Source of the DNA: Streptomyces acidiscabies
GTDB lineage: Bacteria > Actinomycetota > Actinomycetes > Streptomycetales > Streptomycetaceae
NCBI RefSeq assembly: GCF_020010905.1
Contig: NZ_JAGJBY010000002.1
Location: forward strand, 2,170,001-2,234,000
Reading direction: 5' to 3'
Length of the DNA: 64,000 bases
The notes under the pieces were generated by a model. The model saw only the letters and a program-made list of their open reading frames with translations. It had not been told where the DNA came from and made no database searches. Every line of letters starts with the position of its first letter. Position 1 is the stretch's first letter. Position numbers and translations under genes: made by a program. Below, one piece after another: positions 18,489 to 27,233 of this stretch.

Positions 18489-19505
18489 TTACAGCAGCTC
18501 GCGCTGGACCATTGCCGACATCACCAGCATTCCCGGCAGCAGGGGGACCCAGACCGTGAGGACGCGGTAGCCCAGGACCGTTGCTGTGGCCAGGGAGAGG
18601 GGGGTGCCGTAGCCGGCGAGGGTGAGGATCAGGGCTGCGTCCAGGGGGCCTATGCCGCCCGGGGCCGGGACCGCTCCTGCTGCTGTGCTGGCTGCCAAGT
18701 AGGCGAAGGCCAGTTGGAGCCAGGAGAGGGGGAGGTTCAGGGCTGTGCCCACCGAGGCGACTATTGCCGCCTGGATCAAGGGGGCCGCCATCGCGCCTCC
18801 CCAGAGGGCTGCGACGCGGGACGGGCGGGCGTGGATGCCCTTCACGCCCCTCAGGGCCGTGCGGACGAATTCGACCGTGGGGCGGCGCAGGGGGCGGAAG
18901 GCCGCCAGGAACAGGGCCGCCGCCGCGGGGACCAGGAGGATGCCCGTCACCGCGGCCATCAGGGCCTGGCCGTTGGGGAGCAGGGCCTCGGGGCGTACCG
19001 CGTTCGGGGCCAGTATCACGAAGGCCAGGACCACCGGGGTCTTGGCCACCGCCCTCGCCAGGGAGTAGAGGGCCAGGGACGCCGTGGCCCGGGGGAGCGG
19101 GACGCCCTGGCGCTGGAGGAAGCGGAGCGTCACCGCGTGGGCGCCCAGGCTCGCCGGGAGGACGTGGTTCGCCGCGCCCGCCGCGAACTGGGAGGCCAGG
19201 AGGGGGCCCGGGGGGAGGCGGTCCAGCAGGGCGCCCTGGCGGATGAACGACGCCGCCACGCAGCCCAGGAACGTGAAGCCCGCGCCGGCCAGCAGCCACC
19301 AGGGGTCCGCGTCCGTCAGCCGCGTCGCGCCGTCACTGACCGTGTGCCAGTCCAGCGCCGCCCAGATGGCCAGGAACAGCAGCGGCAGCAGGCTGATCGC
19401 CCGGCGGACATGGCGGCTCGCGACGGGGTTCTTTCCGGCCGTCGTGGTCGTCGGGGGCGCGGCTGTCTCGTCGTACAGCGTCTTCGTGGTCGGCAGCACG
19501 GTCAC
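18489..19505 (-). CDS. UPF0104 / lysylphosphatidylglycerol-synthase-type membrane protein
   Basis: A 338-aa protein with about eight membrane helices and the family signature AGAVPAPGGIGPLDAAL near residue 275 (the PxPGGxG motif of the flippase half of MprF-like proteins). There is no cytosolic lysyl-transferase domain, so it corresponds to the membrane half alone, as in many actinobacteria; a lipid-flipping role is inferred. GTG start 19505 with AAAGGA upstream. A perfect 13-bp stem-loop lies 23 bases before the start. Confidence 0.82.
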   Translation of the reverse strand: MTVLPTTKTLYDETAAPPTTTTAGKNPVASRHVRRAISLLPLLFLAIWAALDWHTVSDGATRLTDADPWWLLAGAGFTFLGCVAASFIRQGALLDRLPPGPLLASQFAAGAANHVLPASLGAHAVTLRFLQRQGVPLPRATASLALYSLARAVAKTPVVLAFVILAPNAVRPEALLPNGQALMAAVTGILLVPAAAALFLAAFRPLRRPTVEFVRTALRGVKGIHARPSRVAALWGGAMAAPLIQAAIVASVGTALNLPLSWLQLAFAYLAASTAAGAVPAPGGIGPLDAALILTLAGYGTPLSLATATVLGYRVLTVWVPLLPGMLVMSAMVQRELL

Positions 19506-19527
19506 GGGGCGCTTCGTCCTTTCGCGT

Positions 19528-19562
19528 CGCCCCCTCCCGCGTGGGGCGTGCGGGAGGGGGCG
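19528..19562. promoter_or_regulatory. Perfect 13-bp stem-loop before the UPF0104 gene
   Basis: CGCCCCCTCCCGC (19528-19540) and GCGGGAGGGGGCG (19550-19562) are exact reverse complements with a nine-base loop. It lies in the leader or promoter of the minus-strand gene starting at 19505. Its position argues for attenuation or mRNA protection rather than ordinary termination. The rest of the gap up to 19945 shows no gene. Confidence 0.5.
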
Positions 19563-19945
19563 AGGAGCGGCGGCGTCGGTCCGGGGTGAGCGGTGGGGCG
19601 TACGAGGGGGCTCGCGCGCCCCCTGGACCGTCGCCGGTGTGGGGAGGGGATGAGGGAAAGATTCCCCTCCGGTGTGACGGTGCGGTGTCCGGGAGCCTAC
19701 GAGGTGCGGGCGGAGGGGCGACTCGGGGTGGGCCTCGGGGGTGCGTCGGGTCGGTTGGGTGAGTTCTGCCCAGGGGGACCGCCGCTCATCCCGGTACGAC
19801 GGGCCTGGCGTACTCTCTTACGGTTTCTGGGGGCGGGGGGTTCAGCGGGGTGTGTGGCGCAACTCGCCTTGACTCGGGGGGAGTCGGGGGTTCAGCGCGT
19901 TTCGCAACGTTTCTTCGGGCCGCCCGCAGCGCCCTCGGGCCCGCT

Positions 19946-20740
19946 TCAGCCCGCCCGCAGCACCTCCGGGCCCTCCTCCTCGATCCTCGCCGTCACCTCG
20001 TCCGGGAGGTCCGTGTCGGTGACGACGGTGTCCAGCCGGTCCAGCGGCGTCACCGTGAAGCGTTCCGTGGAGCCCCACTTCGTGCTGTCCGCGAGCAGCG
20101 CCACCGCGCCGGACGCGCGCAGCACCGTCTGCTTCAGCAGGACCTTGTCCGTGGAGTGGCTGGTCACGCCGTGGGCCAGGTCCCAGGCGCCGGCGCTGAG
20201 GAGGCACAGGTCGATGTTGATGCCCTCGATCGCGCGGGCGGCGAGGGGGCCGCCGGCCGCCGCGCTCGCCGGGTCGATCTCGCCGCCGGTGTGCACGATG
20301 TGGACGGACGGCAGGGCGAAGAGGGCGAGCGCGGCGTGGAGGTCGTTGGTCACGATGGTGAGGCCGGTGCGGACGGCCAGGAACGGGACGACCGACTGGC
20401 ACGTCGTCCCCGCGTCCAGGTACACGACCATGTCGTCCGCGATCAGTGACGCTGCGCGCTCGGCGATCGCCTGCTTGCGGGGGATCTCCAGGGCGGCGCG
20501 CGTCGTGCGTTCACGCGGGGGCGCGTGCCCGGCGCGTTCGGCCAGGCGTACGCCGCCCTGCACCGAGACGACCAGGCCCGTTCTCTCCAGCGCCGCGATG
20601 TCCCGGCGGACCGTCATGTGTGAGACGTCCAGCGCGGATGTCAGGTCGTGGATGCTCAGTACGCCGCTCGCTCGCAGCAGTCGCAGGAGTTCCTGGTGAC
20701 GCTGCTCGGGGATCAAGGGGGCCTTGCCCGTTGGGGTCAC
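19946..20740 (-). CDS. DeoR-family transcriptional repressor
   Basis: A 264-aa protein with an N-terminal DeoR winged helix (RHQELLRLLRASGVLSIHDL, DVSHMTVRRDIAALE) and a DeoRC sugar-phosphate sensing domain (YLDAGTTCQSVVPFL, IVTNDLHAALAL, CLLSAGAWDLAHGVTS, ALLADSTKWG). Such proteins repress carbohydrate genes and respond to phosphorylated sugars. GTG start 20740 has a GAGGAG site. It is divergent from the KDPG aldolase operon by 108 bases and is its probable regulator (inference). Confidence 0.9.
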   Translation of the reverse strand: MTPTGKAPLIPEQRHQELLRLLRASGVLSIHDLTSALDVSHMTVRRDIAALERTGLVVSVQGGVRLAERAGHAPPRERTTRAALEIPRKQAIAERAASLIADDMVVYLDAGTTCQSVVPFLAVRTGLTIVTNDLHAALALFALPSVHIVHTGGEIDPASAAAGGPLAARAIEGINIDLCLLSAGAWDLAHGVTSHSTDKVLLKQTVLRASGAVALLADSTKWGSTERFTVTPLDRLDTVVTDTDLPDEVTARIEEEGPEVLRAG

Positions 20741-20810
20741 TGGGTCTCCTCGGCTGTCTACGGCGCGCGCGTTCAGCAGCCTAGCCGTGAAATTTCCGGC
20801 GTCCTGACTC

Positions 20811-20840
20811 GTGACATCGTGTGAATCCGTGTTCTAGCGT
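20811..20840 (+). promoter_or_regulatory. Candidate promoter and operator of the KDPG-aldolase operon
   Basis: GTGACA (20811-20816) and TAGCGT (20835-20840) are spaced by 18 bases and end eight bases before the ATG, predicting a leaderless mRNA. Three CGTGW-like direct repeats (CGTGA, CGTGTGA, CGTGTT) cover the same interval and could be DeoR-type operator half-sites. Confidence 0.4.
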
Positions 20841-20848
20841 GTTCTTCC

Positions 20849-21496
20849 ATGGTAACTAAGTTTGCGGCTCTGGAGTCGATCACCCGTACGGGTGCGCTGT
20901 TGATCGTTCGGCTCGACAGTGCGGAAGAGGCGCTTGCCGTGTCCGAGGCCGCCATTGAGGGTGGGGTTCGGGCGGTGGAGATCACCTTGTCCGTGCCGGG
21001 GGCGTTGGGGGTGATTTCCACGCTGGCTTCTCGGTACGGGGATGAGGTGCTTGTGGGGGCCGGGACCGTGTTGGACGCGCAGTCCGCGTTCGCTTGTGTT
21101 CAGGCCGGGGCTCGGTTGTTGGTCAGTCCCAATCTGGAGCCCGAGATGATCGCTACGGCCAATCGGTATCAGGCGGTCACTGTCAGTGGGGCGTTCACGC
21201 CTACTGAGATCGTGCGGACGATGGAGGCCGGGGCGGACATTGTGAAACTGTTTCCGGCGGAGTTTTCTGGGGGGCCTGCGTATGTGCGGACCGTTCGGGC
21301 GCCGTTGCCGCAGGCGCCGATCATGCCTACGGGTGGGGTTACGCCGGAGAACGTCAAGGAGTGGTTCGACGCGGGGGTTGTTGCTGTGGGGGTTGGGAGC
21401 TTTGTTACGAAGGCGGCGCGGGTTGACGGTGATTATCGCCGGGTTACTGAAGCGGCTTCGGTGATGTTGCGAGCGATTGAGGGGGCTCGACGGTAG
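20849..21496 (+). CDS. eda: KDPG/KHG aldolase
   Basis: A 215-aa class I aldolase splitting 2-keto-3-deoxy-6-phosphogluconate or 4-hydroxy-2-oxoglutarate into pyruvate plus an aldehyde. The Schiff-base Lys133 lies in DIVKLFPAE, the general acid/base Glu44 in AVEITL, and GAGTVLD (70-76) and MPTGGV line the phosphate site. Length is standard. It is the first gene of a probable operon with an MFS carrier and a P-loop kinase, pointing to catabolism of a sugar acid through a 2-keto-3-deoxy intermediate. Confidence 0.93.
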   Translation: MVTKFAALESITRTGALLIVRLDSAEEALAVSEAAIEGGVRAVEITLSVPGALGVISTLASRYGDEVLVGAGTVLDAQSAFACVQAGARLLVSPNLEPEMIATANRYQAVTVSGAFTPTEIVRTMEAGADIVKLFPAEFSGGPAYVRTVRAPLPQAPIMPTGGVTPENVKEWFDAGVVAVGVGSFVTKAARVDGDYRRVTEAASVMLRAIEGARR

Positions 21497-21517
21497 TGCT
21501 TCGTCTGCGGCGCCGTC

Positions 21518-21550
21518 GTGGCTGGTCGCGCAGTTCCCCGCGCCCCTAAA
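21518..21550. repeat. Copy of the GC-rich intergenic repeat
   Basis: GGTCGCGCAGTTCCCCGCGC followed by CCCTAAAAA lies in the 108-base gap between the aldolase and the MFS gene. It matches the first unit at 3560-3587. It precedes the carrier's ribosome site, so it lies inside a probable polycistronic message. Confidence 0.7.
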
Positions 21551-21604
21551 AAGCAAAAACCCTGCTGTCCCCCTCTTCTCCTTCGTCCCCGAGGAGTTGT
21601 CCCC

Positions 21605-22897
21605 GTGCTTCAGGAATCGCTCGTCCCTACTCCCGCCAAGACCTCCCCCTCCCTCCGCCTTCGCTGGGCCTTCGTTGGCCTTCTCGTTGTTGGGGGCGTT
21701 GTCAACTACCTTGATCGGGCTACCCTCAGCGTTGCCAATACCACCATCTCCGGTGAGTTCGGGTTGAGTTCGACCGAGATGGGGTTGTTGCTCGCCGCGT
21801 TCTCCTGGCCCTATGCCATCGCCAATCTGCCTGCCGGGTATCTGGTCGACAAGTTCGGGCCCAAGAAGATGTACGCCTGGGCCGCCGGGCTCTGGTCGTT
21901 GATGACCATGGTGACCGCCGCTGCCAGCAGCTTCGGGCTTCTGTACGCCGCTCGTGTTGCGCTCGGTGTTGCTGAATCGCCGTTCTTCACCGCCAGTTTG
22001 AAGGTCAACGAGCGGTGGTTCGGTAAAGAAGAGCGGGCGTTGCCCATCTCTGTCGTCAACACCGGGTCCCAGATAGCCAACGCGATCGCGCCGCCGCTGC
22101 TCACCTCGCTGTTGATCGCCTTCGGCTGGCGGGGGATGTTTCTCGTGGTCGGGGCGCTCGGGATCTTCGTGATGCTGGTGTGGCTGCGGGTCTACCGGGA
22201 TCCGTCGTTGAGGGAACAGGCCCTGATCCGGGGGGAGGAGCTCGCCGAAGAAGTCAAGGGCGGGGAGGAGAAGGCCAGCTGGGGTGCGCTGTTCGGGCAG
22301 CGGAACACGTGGTTCATGATCCTGGGGGCGTTCGGGATCTTCTACACGGTGTGGGTGTATCTGACCTGGCTGCCCAGCTACTTGGAGACCTCGCGGGGGT
22401 TCAGCCTCGCGGAGACGGGGTGGCTGGCCTCGCTGCCGTACCTGTGCGGGATCGGCGGGGTGCTGTTCGGCGGCATCCTCTCCGGGCGGCTGGTGCGACG
22501 CGGGCTTCCGGCGGTCACGGCACGCAAGGTGCCCATCGTCGGCGGTGCCGTCCTCGCCGCGGCGGCCGTCCTGCCGGTCGCGTACGTCGACAGCACGCCC
22601 CTCGCCGTCGCGCTGCTGTCCCTCGGGTACTTCGCGGCGCAGGTGCCGATGGGGTGCCTGTGGACGCTCGCGTCCGACCTCGCGGCGCCGCACCAGGTCG
22701 CTTCGCTGGGGGCGATCCAGAACTTCGGCGGCTTTCTGGGGGCCGCGCTGGCGCCGATCGTCACGGGGGCGATTCTTGACGCGACCGGTAACAGTTACAG
22801 CCTGGTGTTTCTGGTGGGCGGGGTGTTGTTGCTGGTCGGGGGGATGTCGTACCTGTTCTTCGTGAAGGACACGCAGAGCGAGGGCGTGCGGGGATGA
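21605..22897 (+). CDS. MFS transporter, anion:cation symporter type (sugar-acid carrier)
   Basis: A 430-aa protein starting at GTG 21605 with GAGGAG upstream; an earlier in-frame start would translate the intergenic repeat and is rejected. Twelve membrane segments, with NYLDRATLSVA in the first helix, YLVDKFGPKK in the loop 2-3 motif and ARVALGVAESPFF in helix 4, mark the ACS family that includes glucarate, galactonate and hexuronate carriers. Coupled to the next gene (ATGA overlap). Substrate inferred from the aldolase neighbour. Confidence 0.88.
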   Translation: MLQESLVPTPAKTSPSLRLRWAFVGLLVVGGVVNYLDRATLSVANTTISGEFGLSSTEMGLLLAAFSWPYAIANLPAGYLVDKFGPKKMYAWAAGLWSLMTMVTAAASSFGLLYAARVALGVAESPFFTASLKVNERWFGKEERALPISVVNTGSQIANAIAPPLLTSLLIAFGWRGMFLVVGALGIFVMLVWLRVYRDPSLREQALIRGEELAEEVKGGEEKASWGALFGQRNTWFMILGAFGIFYTVWVYLTWLPSYLETSRGFSLAETGWLASLPYLCGIGGVLFGGILSGRLVRRGLPAVTARKVPIVGGAVLAAAAVLPVAYVDSTPLAVALLSLGYFAAQVPMGCLWTLASDLAAPHQVASLGAIQNFGGFLGAALAPIVTGAILDATGNSYSLVFLVGGVLLLVGGMSYLFFVKDTQSEGVRG

Positions 22898-23466
22898 GGG
22901 CCTACTTCGTCATCGGCCCCGCCGGCTCCGGCAAGTCCAGCGTCGCCCGCCTCCTCGCGAAGCTGACCGGCGCGGCCCACCTCGACAAGGACACGGCGTG
23001 CACGAGGCTGACGGAAGCGCTGCTGAAGACGGCCGGCACGGACCCCGACGACCGGGACGGAAACGCGTACTACCTGTCCACGGTAAGGGAGTTGGAGTAC
23101 CTGACACTCCTGGACCTGGCCCGCGACAACCTAGCGGTGGGTCGCCCGGTGGTCCTGGACGCCCCCTTCGGCAGCTACTTCGCGGACCCGGGTTTCCTGA
23201 CGACCACAGCGAATCGCCACGGCTGGCCTGCCGACGTCGAACCGGTCGTGGTCCACGTACGAGTTGACTCGCCCACGGCCCAAGCGCGCATCAGGGCAAG
23301 GGGTTTGGCAAGGGACGCCTCGAAGTTGGCGGACTGGCCGAAGTTCTGGACCAAGTCGCAGGCGAACCAGTGCCGTTGGGAGGGGGCAAGGCGGGTGGAG
23401 TTCGACAACAGCGGGGAAGGACTGAGTGAGGAGAGCGTACGAAGGACGCTGGACGAGTTGGACTGA
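22894..23466 (+). CDS. Small P-loop kinase/ATPase
   Basis: A 190-aa protein with Walker A GPAGSGKSS at residues 8-16, HLDKDT as the substrate-proximal Asp, VVLDAPFGSYF and an RIRARGLARD lid with arginines, as in gluconate- and shikimate-type kinases (AAA_33 group). Starts in ATGA overlap with the MFS gene. In this operon it could phosphorylate the imported sugar acid or its keto-deoxy derivative, supplying the aldolase substrate; this is inference, as no known KDG-kinase motif is present. Confidence 0.75.
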   Translation: MRAYFVIGPAGSGKSSVARLLAKLTGAAHLDKDTACTRLTEALLKTAGTDPDDRDGNAYYLSTVRELEYLTLLDLARDNLAVGRPVVLDAPFGSYFADPGFLTTTANRHGWPADVEPVVVHVRVDSPTAQARIRARGLARDASKLADWPKFWTKSQANQCRWEGARRVEFDNSGEGLSEESVRRTLDELD

Positions 23467-23508
23467 CGAGGGGGGGCTGGCCGGAGCAGGCAGGGCGAAG
23501 CCCGCCGG

Positions 23509-23576
23509 CTTTAGGGGCGCGGGGCTGTATCGATGTGCGGCTACCGCCGCGTGGGCGCGACCAGCCACGACGCTGC
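23509..23576. repeat. Inverted, interrupted copy of the GC-rich repeat between convergent genes
   Basis: TTTAGGGGCGCGGGG near 23510 and GGCGCGACCAGCC near 23557-23570 match the two ends of the repeat on the opposite strand. The AACTG core is replaced by about 30 unrelated bases including CGGCTACCGCCG. It sits between the convergent kinase and histidine-kinase genes, where a terminator would be expected. Confidence 0.55.
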
Positions 23577-23598
23577 CGCACCCGCCCCACAACCCCCT

Positions 23599-25035
23599 TC
23601 ACCCCACCGGCAGTTCCACCACAAACACCGTCCTCCCCCCCTCCTCCGTCAACCTGATCGTCCCCCCATGCGCCCGCACCAACGACCGAGCCACCGACAA
23701 CCCCAGCCCACTCCCGCCCCGATCCCGACTACGCGCCTTGTCGATCCGATAGAACCGGTCGAACACCCGCTCCCGATCCTCAGCCGGCACCCCGGGCCCC
23801 TCGTCGGCGACCCGCACACACGCCAACTCCCCTTCCACCCGCACCTCGACGGACACGGCCGTATCCACCGGCGTATGAACAGCCGCGTTGGTCAGCAAGT
23901 TGTCCAGCACCTGCCGAACCCGCTGAGGATCGAGCCGCAGAGTCAACGACGAGGGCCCCGGCAGAACCGTCAGCGGATGATCCTTGTGGCTGGCCCGGAA
24001 CGCATCGGCGGCCTGCTCAACCAGCTCGACAAGATCCCCGTCCGCCATCCGCAACGGCGCCTCCACCTCGGCGGCGTCGAGACGGGCGAGCAGCAGCAGA
24101 TCGTCCAGCAGGAACCCCATCCGCGCGGCCTCCGCACGCAGGCGGGCGAGATGGCGTTCCCGCTCCTCGGGCGCGTTGGCAGCGGCGTACTGGAAGAGGT
24201 CGGCGTACCCCCGTACGGACATGAGCGGCGTACGCAGCTCGTGCGACGCGTCCGCGACGAACCGCCGGAGCCGCTGCTCCGCCTCCGCCCGCACCGCGAG
24301 GGAGTCGTCGATGTGCTCCAGCATCGTGTTGAAGGCGGTCCGCAGCTCCTCCACCTCGGGCCCGCCGCCCCGCTTGTCGGCGCGCAGGGGCAGCCGGGAC
24401 GCGGAGTCCGTGAGGTCGTGGGAGGCGATGTTGTGCGCCGTGTGGGCCATGTCGCTGAGCGGGGTGAGCCCGCGCCGCAGCAGACGGCGGCCTATGACGA
24501 CGAGGACGAGCAGCGCGAACCCGAAGGCGACGACCTGGATCTTGACCAGGCGCTGGACGGTGTCGTCGATGTCGTCCAGCGGCGCGGCGCTGATCAGGAC
24601 GACGCCGGGCGCGACCTCGCAGGCGCGCAGCCGGTAGTCCCCGGCGTCCTCGATGTGCTCGGTGCGCAGCAGCTCCTCGGCGGAACCGCCCTGTGCCTTG
24701 GCGAGGGCGGTGAAACCGGAGATGTCGTGCGGGAGGTCGGTCGGGTCCTCGGGCTTGCGCAGCTTCGGTTCGCCGTCCTTGATGTCGTAGACGGCGTAGA
24801 ACCAGCTCCAGTACTTCTTGCCCAGCAGCGTGCCGGTGTCCGCGACGTTCTTGGACTGGGCGATCTGCGCCTGCGCGATCTGGGTGTCGAGCTGGCCGGA
24901 GAGGTACTCGCGCATGTACGTGGTCAGCGCCGTGCCGACGACCGCGAAGACGATCAGCGCGAGCGCGCCGAGGCCGAGCGCCAGGCGCGTACCGAGCCGC
25001 ATGCGCCGGTACGAGCGCCGCAGCCGCGCGATCAT
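23599..25035 (-). CDS. Sensor histidine kinase
   Basis: A 478-aa membrane kinase: helix 1 at about 16-40, an extracytoplasmic sensor to about 170, helix 2 near 172-192, HAMP, then HisKA with the phospho-acceptor His in ADASHELRTPL near residue 263 and an HATPase_c domain (DNLLTNAAVHTP N-box, VADEGPGVP G1, GGSGLGLSVARSLV G2). Starts in ATGA overlap with the response-regulator stop. Regulates through the partner below; the signal is unknown. Confidence 0.93.
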   Translation of the reverse strand: MIARLRRSYRRMRLGTRLALGLGALALIVFAVVGTALTTYMREYLSGQLDTQIAQAQIAQSKNVADTGTLLGKKYWSWFYAVYDIKDGEPKLRKPEDPTDLPHDISGFTALAKAQGGSAEELLRTEHIEDAGDYRLRACEVAPGVVLISAAPLDDIDDTVQRLVKIQVVAFGFALLVLVVIGRRLLRRGLTPLSDMAHTAHNIASHDLTDSASRLPLRADKRGGGPEVEELRTAFNTMLEHIDDSLAVRAEAEQRLRRFVADASHELRTPLMSVRGYADLFQYAAANAPEERERHLARLRAEAARMGFLLDDLLLLARLDAAEVEAPLRMADGDLVELVEQAADAFRASHKDHPLTVLPGPSSLTLRLDPQRVRQVLDNLLTNAAVHTPVDTAVSVEVRVEGELACVRVADEGPGVPAEDRERVFDRFYRIDKARSRDRGGSGLGLSVARSLVRAHGGTIRLTEEGGRTVFVVELPVG

Positions 25036-25724
25036 TCGGCGGCCTGGCGGCGCACGACGTACCCGAATCCGCGCACGGTGTGGATCAGCGGGTCGCCGGT
25101 CGCGTCCAGCTTGCGGCGCAGGCGGCTGACGACCAGCTCGACGACGTTGGACCGGCCGCCGAAGCCGTACTCCCAGACGTGGTCGAGGATCTGCGCCTTG
25201 GTGAGGACGGTGGGGGAGCGGCGCATCAGGTAGCGCAGCACCTCGTACTCGGTCGGGGTGAGGGTGAGGAGCTTGCCCGCGCGGCGGACCTCGCGGGTGT
25301 CCTCGTCCATGGTCAGGTCGGCGACCTGGAGGACCGAGCGGGTGAAGCTCGGGCCCGCCGAGCGGCGTAGGACCGTCCGGAGGCGGGCCATCAGCTCTTC
25401 GACAGCAAACGGTTTCACCAAGTAGTCATCGCCACCCCGGGTGAGCCCGGCGACACGGTCCGCGACGCCGTCGCGCGCCGTGAGGAACACCACAGGCACC
25501 ATCGTCCCGGACCGGCGCAGGCGGTCGAGCACCCCGAAGCCGTCGAGGTCGGGCAGCATCAGGTCGAGCACCACGATGTCCGGCTGGAACTCGGCGGCCA
25601 GGCGCAGCGCTTCCTCGCCCGAGTTCGCCGTCACCGCCTCCCAGCCTTCGTAGCGGGCGACCGTCGCCACGAGATCGGCGATCGGCGGGTCGTCGTCCAC
25701 GACGAGCAGGCGTACTTTCTCCAC
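25032..25724 (-). CDS. OmpR-family response regulator
   Basis: A 230-aa regulator. The receiver domain has the acidic pair in VVDDDP, phospho-acceptor Asp54 in VVLDLMLPD, and Lys104 in YLVKPF. The C-terminal winged helix (LTLTPTEYEVLRYLM, VVELVVSRLRRKLD, TVRGFGYVVR) is typical OmpR/PhoB. GTG start 25724 gives the family N-terminus (EKVRLLVVDDDP). Overlaps the kinase gene. Divergent from the ferric-reductase-like operon by about 150 bases, so that operon is a plausible target. Confidence 0.93.
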   Translation of the reverse strand: MEKVRLLVVDDDPPIADLVATVARYEGWEAVTANSGEEALRLAAEFQPDIVVLDLMLPDLDGFGVLDRLRRSGTMVPVVFLTARDGVADRVAGLTRGGDDYLVKPFAVEELMARLRTVLRRSAGPSFTRSVLQVADLTMDEDTREVRRAGKLLTLTPTEYEVLRYLMRRSPTVLTKAQILDHVWEYGFGGRSNVVELVVSRLRRKLDATGDPLIHTVRGFGYVVRRQAAE

Positions 25725-25876
25725 CCGTTCATAGTGCGGTACGCCACTGACAGGGCGAGACGTACGGATGACACTCTCCTGAGATCGATAATTAGTTGAA
25801 AGTCTTACGACAGGGTATCGACAGCTCCCGGCGGCGAAGCTCGTGTCCTGAGAACCCGATCGAGGAGTCCCAGCCC

Positions 25877-27223
25877 GTGACGACCGTCCAGCAGTCTCCC
25901 CCCACACCCGCCGCCACGGGTATCCGTCCGAAAGTCGTGGCCCGCACCGGCCTGTACGCCCTGCTCGCCGCGAACGTGGCCGCCGTCGCGTACTTCGCCG
26001 CCGACGCCGGGTTCGGCTCCAACGCGCTGATCGTGCTCGGCCGCTTCACCGGCCTGTACGCGTCCCTGTTCATGGCCTTCCAGCTCCTGCTGGTCGCCCG
26101 CCTGCCCTGGCTCGACCGCCGGATCGGCATGGACCGGCTGACCAACTGGCACCGCTGGACCGGCTTCGGCCTCCTGTGGACCCTCGTCGGGCACGTCGTC
26201 TTCATCGCCTTCGGCTACGCCGACCTCGCCGGGACGATGGACCCGGTCAACCAGATCGTCAACCTCGCCGAGACCACCGAGGGCGTCCTGCGGGCCGTCG
26301 TCGCCTGGTTCCTGATCCTGGTCATCGGCGGCGCCTCCGCCCGCTGGGCCCGCCGCCGCCTCGCGTACGAGACGTGGCACTTCATCCACCTCTACACGTA
26401 CGTCGCCGTCGTCCTCGCCTTCACCCACCAGGTCGCGATCGGTACGACCTTCACGGCCTCGTCGGCGGCAACCGCTTACTGGTACACGCTCTGGGGTGCC
26501 GCGCTCGGCTCCGTCGCGCTCGGCCGGCTGATCCTGCCCCTGTGGCGCAACTGGCGGCACCAGCTGCGCGTCTCGGAGGTCGTCCCCGAGTCCGACAACG
26601 TCGTCTCCGTGCACATCACCGGCCGCGACCTCGACAAGATGCCCGCGCAGGCCGGCCAGTTCTTCCTGTGGCGCTTCCTCACGAAGGACCGCTGGTGGCA
26701 GGCGAACCCCTTCTCCCTGTCCGCCGCCCCCGACGGCCTGCGCCTGCGCCTCACCGCCAAGGCGGCCGGTGACGGCTCGGCGGGCCTGCGCCACATCAAG
26801 CCCGGTACCCGCGTCTTCGCCGAGGGCCCGTACGGCGCGTTCACCGCGCTGCACCGCACCCGCACCGACGCGCTGCTCATCGCGGGCGGCGTGGGCGTCA
26901 CCCCGATCCGCGCCCTCATGGAGGACCTGACCGGGCACGCCGTCGTCATCTACCGGGTCGGCTCCGAGCGCGACGCGGTCCTGTACGACGAGCTGCGCGA
27001 CCTCGCGCACGCCAAGGGCGCCGAGCTGCACCTCGTCACCGGCCCGCCCGTCCCCGACCGGCTCGCGCCGCAGGGGCTCGCCGCGCTCGTACCGGACATC
27101 GCCGAGCGGGACGTCTTCCTGTGCGGGCCGCCTCCGATGATGAACGCGGTCCTCGGCACGCTGCGTGAGCTGGACGTGCCGAAGCCGCAGATCCACTTCG
27201 AACGCTTCAGCCTGGCGGGATGA
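25877..27223 (+). CDS. Ferric-reductase-like transmembrane flavocytochrome
   Basis: A 448-aa protein from GTG 25877 with GAGGAG upstream. Residues 20-225 contain six helices with histidines suited to two hemes (NWHRWTGFG, VGHVVFIAF, TWHFIHLYTYV, FTHQVAI). The C-terminal half is a ferredoxin-reductase-type flavoprotein: the FAD region is around NPFSLSAAP, the NAD(P)H pocket is GGVGVTPIRAL, and the FLCGPPPMM motif follows. It should carry electrons from cytosolic NAD(P)H across the membrane. Its operon partners are an FMN-binding protein and ApbE, so the outer-face acceptor is probably the flavinylated protein below. Confidence 0.9.
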   Translation: MTTVQQSPPTPAATGIRPKVVARTGLYALLAANVAAVAYFAADAGFGSNALIVLGRFTGLYASLFMAFQLLLVARLPWLDRRIGMDRLTNWHRWTGFGLLWTLVGHVVFIAFGYADLAGTMDPVNQIVNLAETTEGVLRAVVAWFLILVIGGASARWARRRLAYETWHFIHLYTYVAVVLAFTHQVAIGTTFTASSAATAYWYTLWGAALGSVALGRLILPLWRNWRHQLRVSEVVPESDNVVSVHITGRDLDKMPAQAGQFFLWRFLTKDRWWQANPFSLSAAPDGLRLRLTAKAAGDGSAGLRHIKPGTRVFAEGPYGAFTALHRTRTDALLIAGGVGVTPIRALMEDLTGHAVVIYRVGSERDAVLYDELRDLAHAKGAELHLVTGPPVPDRLAPQGLAALVPDIAERDVFLCGPPPMMNAVLGTLRELDVPKPQIHFERFSLAG

Positions 27224-27233
27224 GAGAAACACC

